From: Escallonia rubra
Lineage: Eukaryota > Streptophyta > Magnoliopsida > Escalloniales > Escalloniaceae
Assembly (NCBI GenBank): GCA_033065855.1
Contig: JAVXUO010000986.1
Coordinates: forward strand, 124,001 to 188,000
DNA: 64,000 bases
Direction: 5' to 3'
The position numbers and the translations under genes are program-made. Below the pieces are notes generated by a model. That model was not told the origin of the DNA. It was given only the letters and a program-made list of their open reading frames with translations, and searched no databases. Every line of letters begins with the position of its first letter. Within the stretch, counting starts at the first letter, position 1. Below are positions 37,400 through 48,580 of this stretch, in pieces.

Positions 37400-38964
37400 A
37401 TCCACACAAGTATGAACCAACAATTCCCCCTCCCCCCCCCCCCTTTTGACACCATTAAAAAGATCAAGGGTTGTGTGTGTGTGAAAGGGATCAACATATG
37501 TATCCATCCATGAATAATCAATATGGCCAACAAGGGCATTCAAACAAGAAAACGTAAGTACTTGAATAACCATCAAAAGGTGTACCAAGCACATGTAACA
37601 AAATAGCACATAAAAAAAGCGTAATAAGAATCAGATGTGCAGCAAGATAAGCGTGAATTAAAATGCTAATTGAAAATATCAATCCAAGTTCTAATGCAAT
37701 ACTACGAGTATCATCCATGACAAGTTGTTGAAATACATGACAGAGTCTAAAAGCATAAGCATAAAAACTAACTATGTCCAAACTCCTCAAGGACCCAATG
37801 GTGGAGGTGGAGGATGAAATATGTCCTCCTCAGGACACTGAATACCGCAATGATCCTCCATGCGAGAAAGGCGTCGACTGAGCTGGCTGAGAGAGAGATC
37901 CATCCGACTGAAATCGACATGCATCTGCTGCTGCATCATATATCCAATCGTGCAAGAATCGCCTCATATCCGGTAGCAGAAGGACCAGAAGAAGTGCCCG
38001 CCTCGTGAGTACTCGACATAACCAATAGAGGTGGATCACGATCAACCCCGTCACTGACAGCTCCATGAGCATCATCATCATCATCATCATCTCCATGTCA
38101 GGCTCACGTAAGAAACGACTACGATCATCTAAAAGGCCTTTCCTACGAAGGGTATAGCAGTCTAGTCGTTATGCCAAGTCCCCTCAATATACTCACCGTG
38201 AAGGTATGTCAAAGGCAGCAAAAATACGAGTGAGTAAAAGGCCATAAGGTATAGCTAAGGCAAGATGTGAGGCGCTCCTAATCATGTTCAACATGATGAA
38301 ACGAGAGAGGTTAGCAAAAAAAAGGTCAATAGCTGGACGTCTAAGTAAGAGACTAGTGAAAGACCGCCGGCTCTAGGAATGACGTTATGAGCTATGACAT
38401 GAGGGAACTGTCGAGAAAGGAGGAAGGTCACAAAGGTTGGCTTGTTCGCAGCCCTAACATGTCGTCGATGAAGTGTGTTTTGAAGCTACTCCTCGATAGT
38501 AAAAGGTCGGTCAAACCAATGTGATTGACCGGCTACAGGGATCATCTCTAGTGTAAATGAGAAACCACTATCGGGGAGGTCTAGAAGAGTGGCTAGACGT
38601 GACTGTGAGAATGAAATACGATGACCAAAGACATAAGAGGTGAGGGTACACGGCTCACTGGAAATGCTCCAAGTCAAATTCGCATAGAATAAACGGATTG
38701 CATCAGGATAATATAGAATGGTTTTCTATCAGTAAGACCGTCTAGAGGACAATTCTGAAGATGTCTAAGCACATCTATGCTAAAAAGAAACGGAGTATCC
38801 AATCGCAAACCTGGAGCCAAAGGAGAAGAGAGTTGTGTAGAAAAATGATCTAAGGCCTCTCGGTTCCGATAACGGTTGCGATCAAACTCTACCGCAATAG
38901 GCTCGGGCTCAGGTGCTGCTCGTGATCGAGACGTACTAGCACGTGCACGTTTCTCTCGTGCCAT
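37400..38964 (-). pseudogene. Sirevirus extra ORF (env-like / plant transposon protein domain), broken
   Basis: The reading starts at the ATG ending at 38964 with a basic, low-complexity N terminus (MAREKRARASTSRSRAAPE). It continues with a segment containing RYRNREALDHF. A frame change near 38675 leads into NLTWSISSEPCTLTSYVFGHRISF and related sequence. This resembles the third ORF found between pol and the 3' LTR of Sirevirus elements, annotated as env-like or as a putative plant transposon protein. Several frame changes and stops follow. A C-rich run at 37430-37443 lies in the trailing non-coding part before the polypurine tract. Confidence 0.65.
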
Positions 38965-39023
38965 TCTCGAATTAATCGAACAAAATTGGAAAGAGAAATA
39001 AAATTAGTAAGATGCATGTGAAA

Positions 39024-39029
<6 letters not shown>

Positions 39030-39097
<68 letters not shown>
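39030..39097. repeat. (TA)n microsatellite
   Basis: About 34 TA units. Unlike the other long TA runs in this window it has no GGGAGCTGATCC-type transposon terminus next to it. It lies just upstream of the Sirevirus extra ORF on the minus strand. Confidence 0.95.
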
Positions 39098-39099
<2 letters not shown>

Positions 39100-39101
<2 letters not shown>

Positions 39102-40015
39102 CAAAATTAGGGTTTATGAAAATTTTGAAATTCTATGTTTTCTATGAAATTGTTGAAATAAAACAGTTAAAGTATGCTAGGTAGATAATGTAACATGAAT
39201 TTAGGCTTAATACGCACAAAAGATGCATTAATTTTATATAATTTTGAAGAATATAAACCCTAATTCATGCAATTTGGAGAAAAATGAATTTTGGACAAAT
39301 TATCATTTTTGACAAAACGATCAAAAGCCTTTCTAGCAGCCTTCCCAGCTCTAAGAGGTGGCTCGCTAGGGTAAGACACATCTAGCACATATTTAACTTT
39401 GTCTGGAAATAAGATTTGTTACTAATCCTATGTTTCCAGGTTAAACAATTGTTCACATTATGCTTTTCAATTTTGCTATATTCAACACTAGTAGCCTTAG
39501 AAGCCACATGCAGTTTCACCAAATTAAGACAAGAATAAAATTCGGGTGCTTAAAAATTGACCAAAAATTCGCTCCAAAAACCTTTACCAATTTGAGTGGT
39601 TTTTTATCAACAGCTTCAATATAATTCCCAATCCGAAAATTGCAGGAATATATGAATCACCGAAAAAGGCTATACGGCCAAAATTGTGGAGTAGTGGAGA
39701 AAAAAATCTGGCTTGCCGAAATAGGTGCACGTGAAAAAAAGTTGGTGGGATAGGAGCTACGGCACGTGGAGTTTACCATAAATAGATGTGGGCTACTCTG
39801 CCATACTCATCTTCATGAATTGCTTTCTTATTCAAATAAACACTCCAACTCCAATTCAATACTCACTTGATGAGAAAATCAAAGTAACCGACTTGATGAC
39901 CAAATCTAAATAAGCTACTTGATGACAAAGTGATGACCAGGGGAACTCTATGGTGTATATGTGACACACCAACCAAAAAAATAAATATAATAAAGAAAAG
40001 ATCCAAAGTCAATTT
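39100..40015. other. Unassigned AT-rich stretch
   Basis: No gene is recognised. A short minus-strand coding-like stretch around 39310-39420 (PLRAGKAARKAFDRF in one frame) could be a copia-like gag or unrelated. The right part (39860-40015) lies just past the copia PBS on the minus strand and is probably leader of that element. Confidence 0.35.
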
Positions 40016-40028
40016 GGCTCCGATACCA
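40016..40028 (-). other. Primer-binding site next to the copia LTR
   Basis: On the minus strand the sequence reads TGGTATCGGAGCC, one change from the usual initiator-methionine tRNA complement. It sits two bases after the LTR end. Confidence 0.7.
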
Positions 40029-40029
40029 C

Positions 40030-40595
40030 TGAACGAATAACCTACTGACAAAAGCTCCTTGCATGTTGAGTTGGTGACAATGATTTGCAAAACTCCGGTT
40101 GCATGTTGAGTTGGTGACAATGATTTGCAAAACTCTGGCGGCAAGATATATATCTAATTATGAATGAGAAAGTATGACTGTACTTGAGGTGGATTTTCTC
40201 TAGGAACTTGATTTTCTGGGTATTCAGAAGTGATTGCACGATGTTTTGATGGTGGCTCTTTTATAGAGATAAATCTTATCTCTGATCTAACCGTTGAAGT
40301 TGGGAACATGTCTCCATATTTTTAGAGTCCACTATCTGATAATCACTTCAACATCAACTCCCCACAGTTAATAAAGGCTAAAACAACTCTGGAAGTTTTA
40401 TCCAGAACCAACCAACTAGTTAACTATGTCTTTTACTTCCCATCAGATCATTCTAATGAAGTTACCCACAAAACTAACTAGACATGATCAAAAATAAATT
40501 AGCATAGGGGAATTATTTTATCATGTGGCTTGAGGCTAATTTACCCTTCAGACCATGGCTTCAATTTATATGGCTTATAGCCACATAATCCAAGA
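40030..40595 (-). repeat. Ty1/copia LTR, 566 bp, minus strand
   Basis: On the minus strand it begins TCTTGGATTATG directly after a CAAGTGGGAGA polypurine-like tract; the canonical start would be TG, so one base appears changed. It ends CA just before the PBS. A 40-bp unit starting TTGCATGTTGAGTTGG is tandemly duplicated at 40059-40138. Confidence 0.75.
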
Positions 40596-40599
40596 TCTC

Positions 40600-41090
40600 C
40601 CACTTGGCTATAAGTTAATATACCAAAATATTCAATTTTCAAGACATAAACCCATAGAGGCAACATGACGTTTAGAATTCTCCCTTGCAATGGGTTTTGT
40701 TAACGAATCTGCAATCATCTCATTAATATACATACTCTTAAACACTACTTTATTTTTGTAAACTATATCGTTCATAAATGATGTTGTAATTTAATGGTTT
40801 TTAAGGCGGCCTTGTTGTCATTTTAAATCAGTATAGCTTCGTCTCCTATACAACTAAGATTTAAGTCTATGAGAAATCTTTTAATCCATACCGCTTCTGC
40901 GGCTACTGTACTACACACAACAAATTCAAATTCCATAGTATAGTTCGCAACATAGCCTTTCTTCTTAATTAACCATGATATAGCCATTACGATCTCCTGC
41001 AAAATCTCTAGCTTGCAAGTCATTAGATTGATAGGTTATAGCAAGATCAAGTGTGCCTAGAATTTGTCTTAGCACCTTTTTTCCGGCAAT
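40600..41090 (-). pseudogene. Ty1/copia RNase H C-terminal remnant
   Basis: On the minus strand the translation contains GYVANYTMEFEFVVCST, AEAVWIKRFLIDL and, in another frame, a DSLTKPIAREN block. These are the ST.EAE / W.K.FL / D.LTK landmarks at the end of copia RNase H. The DxxTK segment precedes the polypurine tract, as expected. Stops are present and the rest of pol is missing beyond 41090. Confidence 0.75.
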
Positions 41091-41099
41091 CTAATGTGC

Positions 41100-41656
41100 G
41101 ATACCCTAACGTGGATTGAGAGAATTGGGATTGATTTTGAGTTATATGTTTGGGTATTAAAAAAAAATTATACTTTTACCGATGGATTTTATTCCGTCTC
41201 TAAAAGTTAGTAGATTAAATCTTTTAGTGACGGAATATATTGTCGCTAAAGGTTTTAGTGACAGGACCTTTTGGCGACTGAATCCCCGTCACTAAATATC
41301 CATTAGTTTTTCCCACGGACTTTTAGCGACGGGGATATTCCGTCGCTAAAAGTCCATCGCTAAAACCTTTTGCGACTGCATACTCTATCGCTAAATATTT
41401 TCTGAAATTATTAATTTAAAAAAAATTAAACTAAAATACAAAAATTATCTTTAGCGACGAAAATTAATTTATCATCTCAATTCGCTAAATTTAGTCTTTT
41501 TGGCGATAGGTTTTCTAATTTCGTCGCCAAACTTTCGGTGACGGACAACAGACTTTTAGCGACAGGGCATCCGTTGCTAAAAGTATTTTACGACGAGATA
41601 TGGACTTTTAGCGACATAATTTTCCGTCGATAAAAGTCCAATTTCTTGTAGTAGAA
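41100..41656. mobile_element. CACTA terminal fragment with TTTAGCGACGG subterminal repeats
   Basis: The right edge reads TTTCTTGTAGTA (41643-41654), one base off the CACTA consensus. The 41160-41640 stretch holds many direct and inverted copies of TTTAGCGACGGAA-type motifs. It is a different CACTA family from copies A-C, judged by its subterminal motif. It was inserted into copy C, interrupting the segment that continues to 33330 in copy B. The left end is cut by the copia remnant. Confidence 0.65.
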
Positions 41657-41737
41657 AGGGGCTGAAAAATCTGTACATCGGGGGAAAACATATGTGTAAG
41701 CTTGGTATATTTAGTCATTGTTCAAAGCGGTATTCTG

Positions 41738-42034
41738 CTAGCTGTCGTCATCCATTTCTTCACCATGTGCTTCATTAACGGAAGCCGCATTGAGATCCGG
41801 TTGGGAAGTATTTCTCCCCTGTATGAAAAGAACATACATGACACAATCCTTTGTAATTGTTGATTGACATTCAACCAACATACGTCGACTTCCAATTGGT
41901 CGTTGATATGTCTCAAATAAATATGAACATACATGTAATTGATGCGAAGACATCCATTTTGTCAAGGTTCCTGCAAGGCGCAAAATCATATCAGGGTCAA
42001 ACTCTTTCGGCATGTTTGTTCTCTGTGTGTGCAC
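41738..42034 (-). pseudogene. Unrecognised CACTA protein segment, copy C
   Basis: An open stretch with KEFDPDMILRLAGTLTKWM, then ETYQRPIGSRR, a KDCVMYVLF block and an acidic HGEEMDDDS end. It matches 8842-9100 in copy A and 33000-33260 in copy B. The function is not recognised; I infer it is the C-terminal part of a CACTA-encoded protein because it lies between the Transposase_24-like block and the element's 3' end. Confidence 0.45.
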
Positions 42035-42377
42035 AAAGGATATTAAATGATCTCATCACGGAACGTGCATGCACGTTGGTGCCACGTATACACCCTTTCT
42101 TTTTATTCACAATCCTAAATGTATTACATCACAACTTCATTAGCTCTTTGTTCGTACTCGAGGAGCCTGATGCTTGACCAAAAGCATGCTTAGACAACCA
42201 CACAGTAGAAAATGCAGCCTATAAAACAATTAAGACACAATTTGAAGGATTGATGCATGAACGACTTGTGAAAAATAAACACATAAAATCCTATAAAACA
42301 ATTAAGACACAATGTGAAGGATTGATGAATGAACAACTTGTGAAAAATAAACACATAAAAACTTTAGAGGCAAACTT

Positions 42378-42713
42378 TTATAAATAACCTAAATGAACCT
42401 TCTTTGAAACTTCTAAACCAAACTCTCTTGTAGGATTTGTTTGATCTTTATTCTTTCTCCTCTTATTGGTCTTTAAATAAGACAGAGCAATCACCTCTTT
42501 CTTATCCATATCTGGGCTCACAGCTACAGTCTCATGTATGATAACATCGTGTGGAATTGACCATCTTGTATAAGTATGATCATCGTTGCATCTATTTTTT
42601 CTCATACTCTTACTTTTCAAATCCCAATTATCATCAACTATCCATCTATCAACAATCTCTGCCCTCACTCTTGATGTGATCCTATGAGGGCTAAAATGTT
42701 TCCAAGCCTTCAC
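42378..42713 (-). pseudogene. CACTA second-gene remnant (Transposase_24-like), copy C
   Basis: At 111 codons this is the longest open copy. It includes the part before the SUMO-element target site: ITSRVRAEIVDRWIVDDNWDL, then NRCNDDHTYTRW, HDVIIHETVA and KTNKRRKNKDQ. The continuity across DDNWDLKSK shows the undisturbed reading that the inserted element breaks in copy B. Resemblance to plant Transposase_24 is weak but fits the CACTA context. Confidence 0.5.
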
Positions 42714-43639
42714 TAGTGCACCTTCCGCAACTTGTTCTTAACATATTCACATGCATCGTAAAGCCACCTACGATAATTTTTGCTTATGTGGCCAAAGATG
42801 GCCTCTCTTCATATTGTCTGTTGCTCCAGCGATGAAAACTTAGAGCCCTCTTGCCATTGTAAAACTAGAATACATTTTACAAAACAGTTAAATTTATCCT
42901 ACCAAAAACTCCTGCCAGACATGCCTCTCTCTTCTTGATATCCGATTCCTTCCAATATACGTGTGGCTAAGAAAGAGTGACCCTTGAGAATACTGCCAAC
43001 TTTAGTGCTGCACGATTGATGGAGGAGTTGACCCAAAAAAAATAAATTAATAGTTTTGAAATAAGTACACGATAATAATATTTCATAAATATATACTGAT
43101 CAAGTGCAAATGTAAACAATACTAACTTGATGGTCGGACTAACAATAGCTTTTTGTTCATCTAGGCATTTAGAATCACGCGGCATGTGGGTCGACAGCCT
43201 CGACGGGAAGCTATAAATAAAGTTTAAATCATGCAAAATTTGAAGCGAAAATCAATAAGCATGTGCAAGCTAACAATAGTTAAAGCTGATGAGGAAGCTA
43301 TTGATAAAGCCTCTAGTTGGGGCTGCCGGATGCTAGTACTTTGTACATCATCACCACCTAGACTGCTGGCCCAAGCAAGCGGTGCAAATGCAGCTTAAAC
43401 TCGATTGTAATTGCGACTGCTACTCAATCTATGCATAATTGAAAGTAGAAGCTTTAAAACAATATTAAGTTAGCATATGAATTCTTTATAATTATGGACG
43501 AATAAGCTAATATCATCCTTATTAAGTCGTTAAGTACAAGATGACGGGAAAATATGTGTCTACTAATAGAAATTTAAGTCAATGTTTCTAGTCCCATAGT
43601 ACTACAATTTCTCCATGTTGAGTCCACCTTGTATAGCCA

Positions 43640-43830
43640 CTCAAAAAACCATGTTGGAGAAGATGATAGTTTACCACCATTCTTTTTCTCTAATGGAATG
43701 ACTCACCACAAGGACGTCCGAGCTTTTCAGTGTCAACAAAAAGTAGGATGAGCATAAGAAAACTCGAGAAATTCATCAATGTGATCTTCAAAATCATCAT
43801 TAGTTCCTTTTTTATCCAACTTCGATCGAC
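43640..43830 (-). pseudogene. TNP2-like transposase N-terminal domain remnant, copy C
   Basis: The reverse complement reads a decayed SW.KK, then DEFLEFSYAHPTF block, equivalent to 3845-3960 in copy A, followed by the RWTQHGE-like segment in degraded form. It confirms that the repeat family descends from a CACTA element with a TNP2 gene. Confidence 0.55.
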
Positions 43831-44720
43831 CAACATGATCACTGGTAGTACTACATAACAACTTAAATCAAATGACAGTTATCGTATATGGTGATATGTA
43901 AATGAATGCATGCATGTGGCAAAATTTGTGTATGCACCCTCCATTCTCTAATAGGTATGGGTCCTATCCCATTCAAAAAGGCTCGTATCAATAAAATAAT
44001 TAACAAATCATGCTTTGTCCAATGTCCATGACAAATTTGGCAGTACCTTCCCGTATTTCTCTAAGTACCCGACATAGATTAGGTGTTCTAACATCTAATA
44101 TTGTCTTCCATAAAAAATATATGTACAACACCATATTAAGGATGCATCTAGAGAAATACAGATGATAGTTTGCAAAATTTTCAAGGCATAAAACACATAA
44201 GCATGAGTTGCTACACTATTCTTTAGACAATGTGCATTTTCAAATTGTCCAAACTGGACATTCAAAGGCTCATTACTCCATAATAAGTACATTAAATGGG
44301 CGATTAGGACTTTTTATGCCTCATAATGAGTACATTTGACTGAGAGTTGAGGGTTATTATGCATGCATACTTTTAGAATTAGTAGTATGTAACAATCTTC
44401 TCAAAACGTTGGAAAGATGGAACCATAATGTTAATTTGTAAGAACATGTCATTACTAAAATGATTCTTAAGCATCGACCACGAGTATTAGCCAACTCGCA
44501 ATCAATGGACTTCACAAAGTAAAAGAGAATCTTCACATTTTTATATGCATAATAATGCATACATGAAATCCATGAGAACATTGATTAATTAGTAAAGTAA
44601 CCAGATACTTTTAAAGGGCCAGAGAGTTCCTTTGCTCTGGATCTCTTATGGAGCTTTGGGCTCCTCCGTTCTACCATTTTTAGCCTCAAATACTTAATAT
44701 TTGTGTAACTAAAAAATAAA

Positions 44721-45600
44721 AGATCCAAAATCGCATCCTTATTAATATTACTGAGATCTAATTCTACTTTCGTACAGATAGCCCTATCATTGGTCATCGT
44801 GTATGAAGCACGGGTGCGCTAAAATGGGTGATGCACCGACATTTTGTGCAGGTTAGTGCGGCTTGAGTGTGTGTCTGATAATTTAGGCATCACAATCAAG
44901 ATCTAGAGATCTTTATGTAATTGTTTGATTTGATAGTGTATTTAGTCCTATGTTAAATCCATTGAGCACTATCTGTTGTATCAATGTCAAACAATTAATC
45001 TTTTGAGTTATTTAGTTCCTTCATGCGATGGTGTAATATTTTTTAATTTTCTGTTATGCAAGAGTTTGGGGTTCATGGTCACGGTTAGCCCTGTTCTTGG
45101 ACCATTTTAAACAAGGTACATTAGTCGTACTTTTTATTTTCCTATTAATGTTGTAGCCTTTTGAATTTGTTGATGTTAGATGTTGATCTTGGCTTTGTAG
45201 GTTCTTACTTGAGTTTTATTTTTTGTGGATCTTTAATGCTATCAATTTGTGATAGTTTTTAGTGGATTTGATATTATGTCATCAAATGCATCTAAGTAGG
45301 TTATGTTGATCATTTGCATTTAGTTGGCCATTAGAGATCGCTGCATCTCAACCAATACAATCAATTCTTACAGGCATGAATTGCTTTCAGTGTTAAACTT
45401 GAAGAATTCATTAACTTAGAATTTTGCCCATCATTTTGAAGCTAGAGATGTAAAGTACACGCGCCACAATGTATAAGCTGTCTTAGATATTTTTCTCCGC
45501 ACCTTACTAATCTCACACAAACTAACAATTACGCATTTCTCTCTAAATCTCATGCAAATTAGTAACAAGTTAACTAACTAGGAAAAGTATCAAATAATAG
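44721..45600. other. AT-rich stretch without recognised features
   Basis: No coding pattern, LTR edge or transposon terminus is seen between CACTA copy C and the TA-flanked element. Confidence 0.4.
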
Positions 45601-45611
45601 CAAATAAGTGC

Positions 45612-45615
<4 letters not shown>

Positions 45616-45663
<48 letters not shown>

Positions 45664-45788
45664 AGCTGATCCGTTGACCGCGCAGGCAAAATGGGTTAAG
45701 TTGTCCGCACGATCTGGCCGTCCATCCTTTAAGGATGGATGGCCCAGATCTTTTTTTTTTGTAAAAAAGAAAACCGTCCGCTACATAA

Positions 45789-45853
<65 letters not shown>

Positions 45854-46170
45854 GAGCTGATCCGTTGACCGCGCGGGCAAATGGGTTAAGTTGTCCGCAC
45901 GATCTAGCCGTCCATCCTTTAAGGATGGATGGCCCAAATCTTTTTTTTTTATGTAAAAAAGAAAACCGTCCGCTATATAGTGTAGGAGACGGTTTTTTTT
46001 ACCAAAATGCCCCTTGGAACTCGTCCGCTACAGAGTGTAGCGAATGACTTTTTGACCCTGACAATTGTCAATCAAAAATTCATCCGCTACACAGTGTGGC
46101 GGATGACTTTTGGCTGACACATGTCACATCCTGTCCCCTACGATGTCTGCTAGACAGTGTGGAGGACGAC
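45616..46170 (+). mobile_element. (TA)n-flanked MULE-like left terminus, end duplicated in tandem
   Basis: Two TA runs (45616-45660 and 45797-45850) are each followed by GGAGCTGATCCGTTGACCGC, a CCGTCCATCCTTTAAGGATGG palindromic block, an AAATC-T(n) tract and GTCCGCTA boxes. The first copy stops at 45790. The second continues through four more TCCGCTACAYAGTGTRGCGGA-type palindromes to about 46160. The same terminus lies at both ends of the gene-capturing element at 59541-62160. It lies about 580 bp upstream of a FAR1/MULE transposase gene in the same orientation and may be that element's left end. Confidence 0.65.
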
Positions 46171-46391
46171 GTGACAGATATACCCAAAACTGCTCTAATT
46201 CTCAGCTCTTTTTGCATTTTCATCTCCTTGAGATCCACTTACTTCCATTTTCAGCTTCCTTCAAGTTCCAAGTTTCAAGTAACACTTGCTTCAAGGAAGC
46301 TAAGTTTGTGAATGGTGAAGTTTTCTTTATGGGTTGAATGATGAAGTTTTTTTTTTTTTTTTGATGAATATATAATTTTTTTTTTTTTTTT

Positions 46392-46690
46392 GGATTATGT
46401 TTGTTGTATTTATCAGTCTATTCATCAAAGTAATTTTAATTTGTGATGTTTAAGAAATTAATTTTTTAACTTCAAAAAAATTATTATAGTTAAATTCAAT
46501 TTTTTTAAGATTATGTTTGTTGTATTTTGGCATGCTAAATTTGTCTATTCATCTTAGTAATTTTAATTTGTTATGTTCAAGAAATTAATAATTCTTAAAT
46601 TGAAGATACTTTTGAGATTATGTTTGTTATATTTTTCATGCTAAATTAGTCTATTGATCAAGGTAATTTTGATTTGTTATGTTTAAGAAA
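46392..46690. repeat. Tandem repeat, about 110-bp period, three units
   Basis: Units begin GATTATGTTTGTTGTATTT at about 46392, 46510 and 46617 and include GTAATTTTAATTTGT and AAGAAATTAAT blocks. Poly-T tracts at 46347 and 46378 precede it. It lies between the MULE-like terminus and the transposase ATG, probably as 5' leader or intron. Confidence 0.7.
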
Positions 46691-46743
46691 CGCCATTTGA
46701 TAGTTAAGCGTAATCTATTTCTCCATAGGTTTTGTTTCACAAT

Positions 46744-48568
46744 GTTTGATTTCGTGTCAAGCTCCAACACCACAGTAGATGCTAGTGATCCGTATCTAGG
46801 GCGAACATTTCGAACATTGGAGGAAGCCGAAGAATGTTTTCGAGCGTAAGGTTGGTTTTGACATTAGAATAAAGACTACAAGAACAAGCAACATAACAAA
46901 AAAAATATGCTCTTCCTTATACGAGTGTCGTAGGAGCAGACACCCACTGCAAAATGAGACACACGTCAGTAATGATGATAATGATGACGAAATAGGATAT
47001 GCGCGGAGAAGACGGGGCTGCTTTGCGCGCACAAATTGCAAGGTCAAGATGTTCATAAGCCATATACCCAAGCAAGATCATTGGCTTATTACTAGCTTGG
47101 AATTGGCACACAATTACCCGTTAGTAACCCCTTCTAAGGTGAGTCAGATGCATCAACACAAGAAGATACCTAATCTTGCAAGGAGCCTGATTCTCATAAT
47201 GAGTAATGCGCGGATAGGACCTACCGACATTGTTAATGTTTTTGCTGAACAGGCTGAAAAAATTCAGAATCTAAATTTTAACACGACAAACGTTTGTAAC
47301 GCGGTCCGAACCCAAAGACGAGCCGCGTATGACCTCAATGATGCTCAATCCACAATGAGCCTATTGAAGTGGATGCAGATAGAGGACCCGCAGTTTACCT
47401 ACGATTATAAAATTGACGACGAGCATCGAATTACCATAATTTTTTGGGCCGACGGTCGTTCGATACTTGCTTATAAGCATTTTGGGGATGTTGTGACTTT
47501 CGACACCACATACCGTACCAACAAGTACTCGATGTCGTTTGCTCCTTTCACAGGCGTCAATCATCATTATCACTACATCCTGCTCGGGTTCGCTTTCTTA
47601 AGGGACCAGAGCGAGAGTTGTTTTGTATGGTTGTTTAGGGCATGGCTGGAAGCAATGAACTTCAAAGCACCTAAAGTTATCATCACCGATCAAGATTTGG
47701 CAATGAAGAAGGCTATTGCTACCGTCTTCCCAGATAATCGACACAACTTGTGCACTTGGCACATAAGCAACAAATACCCTGAACGCTGCATCACATGTAT
47801 GCAAAGTATTCAGACTTTAAACATGATTTTGACAAGTGGGTTAACAAGTCGTTAACGATTGTGGAATTTGAGGAGAGGTGGGAAAAGCTTGTTGAGGATT
47901 ACTCATTGTAAGACAACGATTGGCTCCAACACTTGTATGAGCTCAAAGAGCAATGGATTGGCGTTTACACGAGAAGGTGTTTTGCGGGCATGAAAATGAC
48001 GGGTCAGAGTGAATCTATGAATGCCACGTTCAATAGTTATGTAGGTACATCTACCAATTTGAAGAGCCCAAAAAGTGATTGCCTCGTTATTTCTTGAAAT
48101 AAAGGGCTGTAGACTTAACAAGGACGTACAAACAAAGGATAAGGTTTCTTGAGACCCCGCTGGAGGTGAACGGTGCAAAGTCTAAGGAGATGTTCATGCA
48201 ATACCAAGTAGAGCTGGAAAAATCGGGACGATATAGTATAAACAAGGTGGAAGAAAAGTCTACACGTGAGTACAAGGTTTATTGGCTGATGGACGACCTC
48301 GTCGCTGAGAAGCTGCGTAGAATGTATACAGTGAGCCCTGACACATTGACGGATTCGATGACATGTGTTTGCAAGAAGTTTGAGTTCCATGGTATCCTGT
48401 GTAGAAACATTCTGTGCTTTTTCATCCAGAAGAATATCAAGGCAATCCCCGATAAATACGTCATGCCGCGGTGGACGAAGGTTGCAAACAGGTTGCATGA
48501 TACCATTGCCTTTTCGGAGCATCCGTATACTGACTTTGAAGAATCAGAGATGTTTGAGGTATTATCAT
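46744..48568 (+). pseudogene. FAR1/MULE-type transposase gene, broken by frameshifts and stops
   Basis: The start is MFDFVSSSN at 46744. An N-terminal FAR1-type DNA-binding region follows (LGRTFRTLEEAEECF, then after a frameshift near 46851 VGFDIRIKTTRTS ... CFARTNCKVK). The long open part 47049-47855 holds the MULE transposase domain, with FWADGRSILAYKHFGDVVTFDTTYRTNKY, a second acidic block in KVIITDQDLAMKKAI, and a CTWHI motif. A frameshift near 47787, a TAA near 47909 and a further shift near 48060 break it. A SWIM-like zinc finger is at 48361-48420 (CVCKKFEFHGILCRN), with N where the family has H. It belongs to the Jittery/FAR1 branch of MULEs. The Sirevirus LTR cuts it off at 48581. Confidence 0.85.
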
Positions 48569-48580
48569 CTGGTGACAATG

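Larger units (their letters stand above)
41657..44720 (-). mobile_element. CACTA transposon copy C, minus strand
   Basis: The reverse complement is collinear with copies A and B. It is the least rearranged copy over the coding remnants and has no solo LTR or SUMO-bearing insertion, so it gives the empty sites for both. It ends on the right near 44720, at the position matching 2935 and 28045. Its 3' terminal part is replaced by the CACTA fragment at 41100-41656. A 36-nt segment is duplicated at 42228-42360 (GACACAAT...AAACACATAAAA blocks). Confidence 0.7.

Noticed and set aside
37400-38964. Reading the Sirevirus extra ORF as a true viral envelope gene
   Set aside because: It lacks a visible signal peptide and transmembrane pattern; the env-like label is a family convention only.
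41857-42177. Plus-strand 106-codon ORF
   Set aside because: Antisense shadow of the minus-strand CACTA copy C coding remnant.
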